This document shows, in pieces, positions 18,620 to 27,546 of a stretch of 38,329 nucleotides of DNA. A program made the position numbers and the translations under genes. Positions within the stretch are counted from its first letter, which is position 1, and every line of letters starts with the position of its first letter. The stretch is from Candidatus Magasanikiibacteriota bacterium (lineage in GTDB: Bacteria > Patescibacteriota > Patescibacteriia > Magasanikbacterales > UBA922), in the NCBI GenBank assembly GCA_018650645.1, contig JABIFP010000018.1:1-38329 (forward strand). The letters run 5' to 3'. The notes below the pieces were generated by a model. The model was not told the DNA's origin and did not search any database. It saw only the letters and a program-made list of their open reading frames with translations.

Positions 18620-20740
18620 ATGCCGCTATACAAAATCAAGAAGCGAACGGGTGCAATTGTAGACTTTAATATCGATAAAATTGAGCGCGCTATTGAAGCG
18701 GCATTAAAGGCAAGTGATAGTGAAGCAGACAAAGCAGTAGCATACGCTATTGCCCAAGATGTCATGAAAACGGCAGAAGAAGTATTTCAAGATAGAATTC
18801 CATCAGTAGAGGAAGTGCAAGATATTGCAGAACAAATGCTGATTAAATATGATTATGCCGCGGCAGCGAAGGCATATATTTTATATAGAGCAAAACGATC
18901 TGAAGCGCGGGAAGACAAAAATGTCATGGTAGAGGTAAACAAGACAATTTCAGAATATCTAGATAGAAGTGATTGGCGTGTGAGTGCAAACTCAAACCAA
19001 GGATATTCACTTGGTGGAATGATTTTAAATACCTCAGGAAAAGTGACGGCTAACTACTGGCTTTCTCACATTTATCCGCAGGCAATTGGAGATGCGCATA
19101 GAAACGGTGACTATCATATTCATGATTTGGATATGTTTTCTGGGTACTGTGCCGGATGGAGTCTTCGTGCGCTTTTAGAAGAGGGATTTAATGGGGTACA
19201 AAATAAAATTGAATCAGATGCACCAAAGCACCTATGCTCGGCGGTTGCGCAAATGGTGAATTTCCTTGGAACATTGCAAAATGAATGGGCAGGGGCGCAA
19301 GCGTTTTCTAGTTTTGATACGTACTTGGCACCATTCGTAAAAAAGTATGAGTTAGAAATCAGAGATGAAATCGACAAGGCGCATATGCATTTCCCAGCAG
19401 ATGCGGAAAAAGAAACATACATTGAAAAGCGTGTGTATGACTATGTATTCCAGAACATGCAGTCATTTGTGTTCAACTTGAACATCCCTTCACGGTGGGG
19501 AACACAAACACCATTTACCAACATTACATTAGATTGGGAATGCCCAGAAGATCTTAAAGATAAACGACTCAGACTTGGAGGCGAGCTATTCCCATTCAGC
19601 TATGATCAGCTTCAGAATGAAATGGATATCATCAACAAAGCATTTATCAATGTGATGATTAAAGGAGACCGAAAAGGACGAACGTTTACTTTTCCAATTC
19701 CAACATACAACATTACCAAAGATTTTAAGTGGGAAGATCCAAAAACATTGCCGCTCTTCGATATGACAGCTAAATATGGAACACCGTACTTTCAGAACTT
19801 TATCAATTCTGATATTAACCCGGGTGATGTGCGATCTATGTGTTGTCGATTGCAGCTCGACTTGAAAGAGCTAAAAAAGCGTGGTGGTGGACTATTTGGG
19901 TCAGCAGAAATGACTGGATCGATTGGAGTAGTTACATTGAACCTGGCGCGTATTGGATTCATGAATAAAGGAAACAAAGATCTTTTCCTAAAACGAGTGG
20001 AACACTTGATGGAACTTGCAAAAACAAGTTTAGAACTCAAAAGAAAAGAAATTGAATTGTGGATGGATAGAGGACTGTTTCCATTTACCAAACGGTATTT
20101 AGGGAAGCTTACGAATCATTTTTCTACCATTGGAATTAATGGGATGAATGAAGCAATTAGAAACTTCACAAGTGACAAAGAAAACATCACTACAGACGAA
20201 GGACAAAAGTTTGCTCATGAAGTTATGGACTTTATTCGTCATAAGATGAAGCAGTACCAAGAAGAAACAGGGAACCTATATAACTTGGAAGCGACACCTG
20301 CTGAAGGAACTACGTACCGACTTGCAAAAGAAGACAAGAAGCGATTTCCAGAAATTTTGCAAGCAGGAACACAAGAAGCTCCGTATTACACCAACTCGTC
20401 TCAACTTCCAACAGGACTTACTGATGATGTGTTTTATGCATTAGAACTGCAAGACGATTTGCAAAAAAAATATACCGGGGGGACAGTGTTCCATTGCTAC
20501 ATGAGTGAAAAAATCAGTTCTCCAGAAGCGTGTAGAGATTTGGTGAGAAAGATTCTGAGTCGATTCAAACTTCCATACATTACCATTACACCAACATTTT
20601 CAATTTGTCCGAAACATGGATATTTGGAAGGTGAACACGATTATTGTCCAACGTGTGATAAAGACCTTGGAATTGAAAATCAGGATGGATTTGATACCAC
20701 GCTCCGTAAAGCGTACATCTCTGCTGCTGCAGATAAATAA
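18620..20740 (+). CDS. nrdD: Anaerobic ribonucleoside-triphosphate reductase, catalytic part with ATP-cone; lacks the C-terminal glycyl-radical motif
   Basis: ATP-cone: YKIKKRTGAIVDFNIDKIERAIEAALKA. Core: NGDYHIHDLDMFSGYCAGWSLRALLEEGF, GDVRSMCCRLQLDL. Zn site: ICPKHGYLEGEHDYCPTCDKDLG. ORF stops before any RVMGYHRP-like motif. Confidence 0.95.
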   Translation: MPLYKIKKRTGAIVDFNIDKIERAIEAALKASDSEADKAVAYAIAQDVMKTAEEVFQDRIPSVEEVQDIAEQMLIKYDYAAAAKAYILYRAKRSEAREDKNVMVEVNKTISEYLDRSDWRVSANSNQGYSLGGMILNTSGKVTANYWLSHIYPQAIGDAHRNGDYHIHDLDMFSGYCAGWSLRALLEEGFNGVQNKIESDAPKHLCSAVAQMVNFLGTLQNEWAGAQAFSSFDTYLAPFVKKYELEIRDEIDKAHMHFPADAEKETYIEKRVYDYVFQNMQSFVFNLNIPSRWGTQTPFTNITLDWECPEDLKDKRLRLGGELFPFSYDQLQNEMDIINKAFINVMIKGDRKGRTFTFPIPTYNITKDFKWEDPKTLPLFDMTAKYGTPYFQNFINSDINPGDVRSMCCRLQLDLKELKKRGGGLFGSAEMTGSIGVVTLNLARIGFMNKGNKDLFLKRVEHLMELAKTSLELKRKEIELWMDRGLFPFTKRYLGKLTNHFSTIGINGMNEAIRNFTSDKENITTDEGQKFAHEVMDFIRHKMKQYQEETGNLYNLEATPAEGTTYRLAKEDKKRFPEILQAGTQEAPYYTNSSQLPTGLTDDVFYALELQDDLQKKYTGGTVFHCYMSEKISSPEACRDLVRKILSRFKLPYITITPTFSICPKHGYLEGEHDYCPTCDKDLGIENQDGFDTTLRKAYISAAADK

Positions 20741-20772
20741 ACCATTTGCTTCCTACTCTTAACAATAAGCAT

Positions 20773-20958
20773 ATGACCGCACAAAAGAATGAAGAACGTA
20801 CACGATGCGAAATTTGGACTCGCGTAATGGGGTATCACAGACCCGTCTCTCATTTCAACCCAGGAAAAAAATCAGAACACTACTCAAGAAAGCATTTTCA
20901 GGAATGTAAGGCTGCAAATCAGCAATTTTGTCAGGCTTTTGCCTCAGCTACTGCCTAG
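20773..20958 (+). CDS. Stand-alone NrdD glycyl-radical domain (~61 aa); listed ORF starts at TTG 20746
   Basis: MTAQKNEERTRCEIWTRVMGYHRPVSHFNPGKKSEHYSRKHFQECK resembles the glycyl-radical C-terminus of fused NrdD; lies between nrdD and the activase. Confidence 0.85.
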   Translation: MTAQKNEERTRCEIWTRVMGYHRPVSHFNPGKKSEHYSRKHFQECKAANQQFCQAFASATA

Positions 20959-20961
20959 TCT

Positions 20962-21666
20962 ATGGTTATAAGCGGGGTGCAACAATTCACCATGCTTGAT
21001 TATCCGAATAAACACGCCTGCATTGTTTTCACTGCAGGCTGTAATTTTCGGTGCGGGTATTGTCATAATCCGGAATTTGTCCTGCCAGAGGAGCTTGTAA
21101 AGATTAAAGATACTTTTATTCCAGAAGCGGCAATCTTTTCATTCTTAGAGCGCCGTAAGGGGTTGCTTGATGGGGTTGTTATTAGTGGTGGAGAGCCAAC
21201 CATGATGCCTGATCTTATTGCCTTTGCAAAAAAGGTAAAGGATATGGGGTTTTTGGTGAAACTCGATACCAATGGGAATAAGCCAGAGGTTATTAAGTCT
21301 ATGCATGAGCAGGGACTACTCGATTATATTGCGATGGATGTAAAGATGAGCTTAGCAACATATTGTGATGTTGTCGGTAACAGAGCAAAGCCAAACGCAA
21401 TTCAAGAGAGTATGGATTTCATTAAGGCAAGTGGTGTTGAGTATGAATTCAGAACAACACTTGTGCCAAATATTCACACGCAAGAAGTATTAGATGATAT
21501 GAAGCAGCTACTTGCGGGCAGTAAACGATTATACTTGCAAACGTTTCGGCCAGATCATACGTTAGACCCTGGATTTGGGAGGTATCAACCGTTTTCCACT
21601 TCGCAAATGGAACAGATACGACTTTTGTTTAATGAAGTGATAGATCATGTAGAAATTCGATCATAA
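20962..21666 (+). CDS. nrdG: Anaerobic RNR activating protein, radical SAM
   Basis: Radical-SAM CX3CX2C: AGCNFRCGYCHNPEFVLP; VVISGGEPTMMPDL; KLDTNGNKPEVI; directly downstream of the glycyl-radical ORF. Confidence 0.92.
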   Translation: MVISGVQQFTMLDYPNKHACIVFTAGCNFRCGYCHNPEFVLPEELVKIKDTFIPEAAIFSFLERRKGLLDGVVISGGEPTMMPDLIAFAKKVKDMGFLVKLDTNGNKPEVIKSMHEQGLLDYIAMDVKMSLATYCDVVGNRAKPNAIQESMDFIKASGVEYEFRTTLVPNIHTQEVLDDMKQLLAGSKRLYLQTFRPDHTLDPGFGRYQPFSTSQMEQIRLLFNEVIDHVEIRS

Positions 21667-21693
21667 AAAGGATACGTACGCGTATCCTTTTTT
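21665..21693 (+). terminator. Rho-independent terminator after nrdG
   Basis: AAAAAGGATACG-TACG-CGTATCCTTTTTT. Confidence 0.9.
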
Positions 21694-21702
21694 GTTTATA
21701 TT

Positions 21703-21711
21703 TGGTATACT
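21703..21711 (+). promoter_or_regulatory. Extended -10 (TGGTATACT) with ATG 10 nt downstream; likely near-leaderless pilB promoter
   Basis: TATACT 21706-21711, 9-nt spacer, ATG 21721. Confidence 0.6.
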
Positions 21712-21720
21712 TGAGCCACT

Positions 21721-23304
21721 ATGCCAATGTCAGATGCAATTGTAAAAAAGGTATTGCTTAGTACCAAGCTGCTTTCTGCAAGAAAGATAGAAAAGGCAGT
21801 AAAGGATGCAAAAAAGCAAAAGGTGTCATTGTACTCCTTGCTTGTTGCTACGCAAAAGGTACACAAGGATACGCTCAATGAAGGAATTGCTGCGCATTTT
21901 GGTGTTGAGTATACGGATTTGTCTCAAGTTGCGCTTGATGCTCCTTCTGTAAAAGATGCGCCAAAGGTAAAAGCGAAGGATCAAGACATTGTAGTGTATA
22001 GGGCAGATGATACAGGAATTTATATTGTGTCTGATAATCCGATTGATACAAAATTTGCAGATAAACTGATGAAGAAGCTCAATAAACCTGTGCACTTGTC
22101 TTTTGCTGATGCTGATTCTATTGCAGAACTCAGAAGCCGCGATAATGTATACGAATTTGAAGAATTTGCTAGAACTATTGGGCCGTATATTAAACAAGGT
22201 TCAGTTGCGGGAAGAGCAGAAGATTTGCCTGTTATCAAGATTGTTGATGAAATTTTAGAATTTGCCTACGCAAATAAAACATCAGACATCCATATTGAAC
22301 CGTATGAGCGTAAAACCCTGATTCGTTTTCGTATTGATGGGCTTTTGCATGACATTATCGACATTCCAAAGCATTTGCATGAGCTGATTACTACTCGTAT
22401 TAAAATTCTTGCACGGCTCCGAACGGATGAACATCAGGCAGCGCAAGATGGAAAGCTTCGATTTCCGCATGAGAAAGAACTTGTGGACGTGCGTGTATCA
22501 ATTTTACCGATTGTGCGTGGAGAAAAGGTGGTAATGCGTATTTTGGCAGATCAGTCAGGGCAAGCACAGCTAGAAAACGTTGGGTTTAGACCAGCGGATT
22601 TAGAAAGGATTAAACAAGCAATCCTAAAACCGTGGGGAATGATTTTAACAACAGGGCCAACAGGTTCGGGGAAAACGACCACGCTCTATTCAGTTCTAAA
22701 AAAACTCGATAGAAGAGAAGTGAACATTTCTACCATTGAAGATCCTGTGGAATACGATATGGAGGGAGTGAGTCAGATTCAGGTAAACAATAAAACAAAT
22801 TTGACCTTTGCAAATGGATTAAGGGCGATTGTTCGGCAAGATCCGGATATTATTATGGTAGGGGAAATCCGTGATGAAGAAACGGCTAAAATTGCGGTAA
22901 ATGCTGCGATGACAGGGCATTTAGTACTTTCAACCCTGCATACAAACGATGCTTCAACAACACTGCCACGTCTATTAGATATGGGTGTACAGCCATTTTT
23001 GGTAGGGTCTACCATTAATGTAGCTATTGCGCAGCGTCTGGTAAGAAAGGTATGTGAAGATTGCAAAAAGAAAGTAAAAATTGATAAAACAAAAAAATTG
23101 TTGATTAAAAAAGAGTTTAGCGCAGCACTGATTAGAAAATATGGGTTAGATAAGCCAAGTACCTATCTATATGAAGGACAAGGGTGTGGTGCGTGTCAAA
23201 AAACAGGATACAAAGGGCGGCTTGGTATTTTTGAGGTGCTCGATATGACTGATGAGATCAAACGACTCGTGATGAGTGAGGCAAATTCCACGCAGATTAA
23301 ATAA
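21721..23304 (+). CDS. pilB: Type IV pilus assembly ATPase PilB/GspE, ended by an in-frame TAA ahead of its conserved C-terminus
   Basis: Walker A TGPTGSGKTTTLY, Asp box STIEDPVEYDMEGVSQIQVN, Walker B DPDIIMVGEIRDEETAKIAVNAAMTGHLVLSTLHTNDA, CEDCKKK/CGACQKTGYKGR Zn site. Confidence 0.95.
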   Translation: MPMSDAIVKKVLLSTKLLSARKIEKAVKDAKKQKVSLYSLLVATQKVHKDTLNEGIAAHFGVEYTDLSQVALDAPSVKDAPKVKAKDQDIVVYRADDTGIYIVSDNPIDTKFADKLMKKLNKPVHLSFADADSIAELRSRDNVYEFEEFARTIGPYIKQGSVAGRAEDLPVIKIVDEILEFAYANKTSDIHIEPYERKTLIRFRIDGLLHDIIDIPKHLHELITTRIKILARLRTDEHQAAQDGKLRFPHEKELVDVRVSILPIVRGEKVVMRILADQSGQAQLENVGFRPADLERIKQAILKPWGMILTTGPTGSGKTTTLYSVLKKLDRREVNISTIEDPVEYDMEGVSQIQVNNKTNLTFANGLRAIVRQDPDIIMVGEIRDEETAKIAVNAAMTGHLVLSTLHTNDASTTLPRLLDMGVQPFLVGSTINVAIAQRLVRKVCEDCKKKVKIDKTKKLLIKKEFSAALIRKYGLDKPSTYLYEGQGCGACQKTGYKGRLGIFEVLDMTDEIKRLVMSEANSTQIK

Positions 23305-23409
23305 ATGGCAGTGAAACAAGGAATGCTCCCGATTATTGAGGATGGATTATTGAAGGCACTTGATGGGCGAACCACCGTAGACGAAGTCTTGCGCGTTTCA
23401 AAAGAATAA
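23305..23409 (+). other. Detached PilB C-terminal segment (34 aa), same frame, ATG immediately after the TAA
   Basis: MAVKQGMLPIIEDGLLKALDGRTTVDEVLRVSKE matches the usual PilB/GspE C-terminal pattern (AVEQGM..L..DGL.K...G.TT.EEVLRV). Confidence 0.85.
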
Positions 23410-23410
23410 T

Positions 23411-24553
23411 ATGGCAAAGAAAAAAGTAGTAGAAGATGCAGTCAAAGAGCCTGCGCAAATTGAAATGGTAAAGCCAGTAAAAATGACATTTACTGAGCAG
23501 CTTAAGTATGCCGGAACTGTTTCTAAAAAACAGATTTTATTTTTTACAAAAAATATTGCGGTCATGCTTGAGGCAGGTTCTACTTTGCCAGAGGCGCTGG
23601 ATGTCATGTCAAAGCATGTAAAGGGGAAACTGCAGTTTGTGATTATGGATTTAGCACAGCAAGTGCAGCACGGGCATCGGTTTAGTTATTCTCTTGCTCG
23701 GCATAGAAACATCTTTCCAAATTCATATATCAACATGATTGAAGTGGGGGAATCAACTGGGCGACTTGGAGAAAATTTACAGCGGCTGGCACACGAATTA
23801 GAAAAAGGATATGAACTGAAGAAAAAAATTATTGGTGCATCTTTGTACCCAGGAATTGTATTTATTGGGGGAATTACACTCAGTTTTGGGATTGCAATAT
23901 TTATTTTGCCAAAAGTAGCAAAGCTTTTTAGAAATTTTAAAGTAGAATTGCCCTGGACAACGCGCGCACTCATGGGGGTGGCAGACTTTTTTCAAGATCA
24001 TGGATCCATTGCCATTGGCGGAACATTCTTTGGCATGATATTTATATACTGGTTCTTAAAGCGGGCATTCATGCGTCCAATTACTCATTGGTTTATTTTG
24101 CATCTGCCTGTTATGAAGTCGGTATCATTGCATTTAAATCTGACACTTTTTTGCAGAACCCTGAGTTCACTCCTTGAAAGTGGGGTAACCATTGATGAAG
24201 CCATTCGTGTGTGTCAAAAAAGTGTATCCAACATATATTTTAAGCGATTTTTGGGGTCTGCGTATACAAATATTAAGGCGGGTGATTCTCTTACCGCACT
24301 ACTCGAAACAAAAAAGAAACTATTTCCAGCTACTGATGTACAAATTATTCATATTGGGGAGCGGTCTGGAACATTATCAACATCACTAAAGTACTGCGCA
24401 GATATTCACGAAAAAGAAGTAGACAATATTACCAAAAACATGGCAACTATTTTAGAGCCGATTTTACTGGTGCTTATTGGTATTATGGTTGGGTTCCTTG
24501 CGCTTTCTATTATTACTCCAATCTATTCTATTACGAGTAATCTTAAAGCGTAA
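23411..24553 (+). CDS. pilC: Type IV pilus inner-membrane protein PilC (T2SSF family)
   Basis: FFTKNIAVMLEAGSTLPEALDVMSKH, INMIEVGESTGRLGENLQRLA, CRTLSSLLESGVTIDEAIRVCQKS, ILEPILLVLIGIMVGFLALSIITPIYSI. Confidence 0.93.
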   Translation: MAKKKVVEDAVKEPAQIEMVKPVKMTFTEQLKYAGTVSKKQILFFTKNIAVMLEAGSTLPEALDVMSKHVKGKLQFVIMDLAQQVQHGHRFSYSLARHRNIFPNSYINMIEVGESTGRLGENLQRLAHELEKGYELKKKIIGASLYPGIVFIGGITLSFGIAIFILPKVAKLFRNFKVELPWTTRALMGVADFFQDHGSIAIGGTFFGMIFIYWFLKRAFMRPITHWFILHLPVMKSVSLHLNLTLFCRTLSSLLESGVTIDEAIRVCQKSVSNIYFKRFLGSAYTNIKAGDSLTALLETKKKLFPATDVQIIHIGERSGTLSTSLKYCADIHEKEVDNITKNMATILEPILLVLIGIMVGFLALSIITPIYSITSNLKA

Positions 24554-24557
24554 GCCT

Positions 24558-24992
24558 ATGCACAAGCGAGGGTTTACGGTAATAGAGATGATGCTCGTGA
24601 TGGGAATTTTGCTCATTCTGGCCTCTGCGGTTATTCCTCTTTTCAATCAATTGCAGTTGATTAGTGGTATTGATGCTACTAAGCAAGAATTAGTTGCAGA
24701 TTTACGTTTGGCGCAGCGCCAAGCGGCAGCAGCGACGTATGGTGCTGGAGCGGGTATTCACATTGCGACAAGTACATATACCATTTATTCAGGCGATTCG
24801 TATGCTATGCGAAACTTTTCGCAAGATATTGTTCGTGAGTTTTCTTCTTTTGTGACGACATCTGGATTTACCGATATGCAGTTTACTATATATACAGGAT
24901 TTCCAGCGGTGACGAGTTCGTTTATTATTACTGACACAAGAACCATGTCCACCGATACTATTTATATTGATTCGTATGGTACGATTTACTAA
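24558..24992 (+). CDS. Type IV prepilin-like protein
   Basis: MHKRGFTVIEMMLVMGILLILASAVIPLF: class III signal (G|FTVIE). ATG 24558 preferred over the listed 24477. Confidence 0.9.
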   Translation: MHKRGFTVIEMMLVMGILLILASAVIPLFNQLQLISGIDATKQELVADLRLAQRQAAAATYGAGAGIHIATSTYTIYSGDSYAMRNFSQDIVREFSSFVTTSGFTDMQFTIYTGFPAVTSSFIITDTRTMSTDTIYIDSYGTIY

Positions 24993-25848
24993 TAAAAAAG
25001 GACATTTGGCCATGGAAGTGCTCATCGCGCTGGCATTGTTTTCGTTATTCGTTGCTGGGACGTTTATATTAGTAACGAGATACTTAGATGCGTTTGAACG
25101 CAATAAAACAGAGGCAGAAATAGCGTTTATTGCGCAGGAAACATTTGATGGGTTGAATGCAATTGCCGCAACGAACTGGGATAATCTTACGGAAGGGCTC
25201 GCTTTTGGTATGACAACCTCAACTGGGGAGTGGTCTTTGCTACCAATGCCAGATACCATGCATACTGAATATACAAGAACGTTAACATTACAAATGGCAC
25301 AGAGAGATGCTGATTGTGAATTAGATCCGTTGTATATAGATGACCCTGATACCTACTTAGCCACACTGCAAATCGATTGGCAAATAGAAAATGCAAATTT
25401 TTCTCGTAGTTTTGAACAATATATAACGCGCTGGGATGAGCCATACAACTGTATCAAAGAAGGCCTTATTAGATACCTCAATATCGATGTTTCTGAAGCT
25501 GAGCTTGATGCAACGAAAAAAAGTTTAACTGATATTGAACTGATTAATGAGGGGAATATTGATTTATCAATCGATAAGATCACCGTTGAATGGACAAAGC
25601 CTGGGAATATTGTGTTTATTAAGGTGGATGAGGAAAATGTATGGCATAGTAGTAACGGAACAGGATCACCGCAAGGTTCGCAGCCATCCGGAACGGAATT
25701 AAACATCGTTGATATCGATCTTGTGCCAGATGAAGAAGTAGAAATTAATGCATTCCGGTTTGATTCAAAAGTAGATGGGTCAATATTTCACATTACCGTA
25801 ATTTTAGACGATGGATCTGCCACAACAAGTGAGATTTTTATTCCATAG
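24976..25848 (+). CDS. Prepilin-like protein with non-canonical cleavage motif
   Basis: MVRFTNKKGHLAMEVLIALALFSLFVAGTFILV: G|HLAME keeps E5; overlaps the preceding prepilin gene. Confidence 0.7.
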   Translation: MVRFTNKKGHLAMEVLIALALFSLFVAGTFILVTRYLDAFERNKTEAEIAFIAQETFDGLNAIAATNWDNLTEGLAFGMTTSTGEWSLLPMPDTMHTEYTRTLTLQMAQRDADCELDPLYIDDPDTYLATLQIDWQIENANFSRSFEQYITRWDEPYNCIKEGLIRYLNIDVSEAELDATKKSLTDIELINEGNIDLSIDKITVEWTKPGNIVFIKVDEENVWHSSNGTGSPQGSQPSGTELNIVDIDLVPDEEVEINAFRFDSKVDGSIFHITVILDDGSATTSEIFIP

Positions 25849-25849
25849 T

Positions 25850-26383
25850 ATGCATAAACAGGGATTTACACTCATTGAGCTCATTATCTATATTGCAATT
25901 TCGTCTATTGTGTTACTTGGAACGTTGCAATATGGATTTATTTTGCTTGATGATCAGATAAAATATCAGGCATTAGCAGATGTGCAGTTTGATCATCAGC
26001 GGTCAATGGAGCTTATTGTTGACCATGTGCATAGAGCTGCATTCATTGGTGCGGGAACAGTATACAATACTCAAAATGGGACATTGGAACTTGGGTATAT
26101 AAATGCGCCAACCACAACATTTGTTATTGTTCAGCAAGAAGTACAAATTGGTGTGGCTACAACTTCTATTGGGCGATTGCAGGTAACAAGATCGGGGAGC
26201 AGTCCTTCAGTGCTTACAGCAGATGATGTGACGGTAACGAATTTCAAATTAACTGATCTGTCTAGTACAACAACTCCGGTCATATATTTAGACATGACAA
26301 TAGAAGCCTTAAATATAGCAGGTGATCCAAAATATGATGCATCACATTCGTGGGGTACAACAGCAATTATTCGTGCGCGGTAA
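25850..26383 (+). CDS. Type IV prepilin-like protein (PilW/GspJ-like position)
   Basis: MHKQGFTLIELIIYIAISSIVLLGTLQYGFILL; ATG one nt after the previous stop. Confidence 0.88.
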   Translation: MHKQGFTLIELIIYIAISSIVLLGTLQYGFILLDDQIKYQALADVQFDHQRSMELIVDHVHRAAFIGAGTVYNTQNGTLELGYINAPTTTFVIVQQEVQIGVATTSIGRLQVTRSGSSPSVLTADDVTVTNFKLTDLSSTTTPVIYLDMTIEALNIAGDPKYDASHSWGTTAIIRAR

Positions 26384-26756
26384 ACAGGGGTACGCGGCAA
26401 TCTTAGTGGTTATTGTGATAGCTGCCGTGTTTAGTTTTATTACTATTTCTACTATGCTGAGTTCTGTCGCAACGCTTGATGCGCAGCAGCTGCATAGAGA
26501 TGGATCTGTAGCAAAATTCAATGCAGAAACATGTTTGTCTGAGGGATTATTACAAATCAGTAGAAATGATGCGTATATCGGGACGACACTTACACTCACT
26601 AACGGTACTTGCGACATTACGCTTAGTTCTACAACGGAGCGAGCATTTGTTACTACAACAGGACATTATCAAAACGCCCAGCATCAGCTGAGCGCAACGT
26701 TTTTATTTGCAACGTATAAAGTGGAACGTTTCGATGAAAAATTTCTTACACCGTAA
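26373..26756 (+). CDS. PilX-like minor pilin candidate (GTG start proposed)
   Basis: VRGKQGYAAILVVIVIAAVFSFITISTMLSS: G|Y with no E5; overlaps the 3' end of the upstream pilin gene. Confidence 0.65.
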   Translation: MRGKQGYAAILVVIVIAAVFSFITISTMLSSVATLDAQQLHRDGSVAKFNAETCLSEGLLQISRNDAYIGTTLTLTNGTCDITLSSTTERAFVTTTGHYQNAQHQLSATFLFATYKVERFDEKFLTP

Positions 26757-27543
26757 GTTCAATCGAAACGGGGCAGTGATCTGACCCCATGATGTCAGGT
26801 CTAATGAGCGCGCCAGTGAGTGCGCTTTTTAGTTTTTCAGATACACCAACGTAATCAATTCTCCAACCAACGTTTCTTTCTCTTGCTTTTCCCCAATGTG
26901 ACCACCAACTGTATTGATCAGGTTTATCTCCGTGAATTGCTCTAAACGAGTCAATAAATCCCGCGTCAAAAATCGATTGGATACCGGCACGTTCTTCATT
27001 GGTAAACCCATGTTTGCCAATATTCGCTTTGGGTCGTGCTAAATCAATTTCATTATGTGCAACATTTAAATCACCACAAAAGACCACGGGTTTTAATTTT
27101 TCTAGAGCCAAGCAGTGATCGCGGAATGCAGGATCCCACGCTTTTTCTCTAAGCGGAAGTCGTGAAAGATCATCTTTGGTATTTGGTGTATATACGTTTA
27201 CTAAAAAGAATGTTTCATATTCAGCACTAATAACGCGCCCTTCGCTGAGTGCATCTCTTTCGGCAGAGTCTATAAATGAATAGTTCTCAGCAACCTCTGG
27301 AAGAATGCCAGAAATAACTCGTATGGGTTCAATTTTAGAAAATATTGCAGTACCAGAATAGCCTTTTTTTACTGCGCTATGCCAATGCAGTGAATAGCCA
27401 GGAAGTTCAAGCTCTACTTGCTCGGGCATTGCTTTGGTTTCTTGCAGGCAAATGATATCGGGTTGTTCCGTAGCAATCATTTCTACAAATCCTTTTTTAA
27501 TTGATGCGCGAATGCCGTTTACATTCCAACTCATGATAATCAT
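26746..27543 (-). CDS. xth: Exodeoxyribonuclease III / AP endonuclease
   Basis: MSWNVNGIRASIKKGF, DIICLQETKA, GYSGTAIFSK, FFLVNVYTPN, VVFCGDLNVAHNEIDLARPKAN, RIDYVGVSEKL, GSDHCPVSIEL. Confidence 0.95.
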   Translation of the reverse strand: MIIMSWNVNGIRASIKKGFVEMIATEQPDIICLQETKAMPEQVELELPGYSLHWHSAVKKGYSGTAIFSKIEPIRVISGILPEVAENYSFIDSAERDALSEGRVISAEYETFFLVNVYTPNTKDDLSRLPLREKAWDPAFRDHCLALEKLKPVVFCGDLNVAHNEIDLARPKANIGKHGFTNEERAGIQSIFDAGFIDSFRAIHGDKPDQYSWWSHWGKARERNVGWRIDYVGVSEKLKSALTGALIRPDIMGSDHCPVSIELTV

Positions 27544-27546
27544 AGA

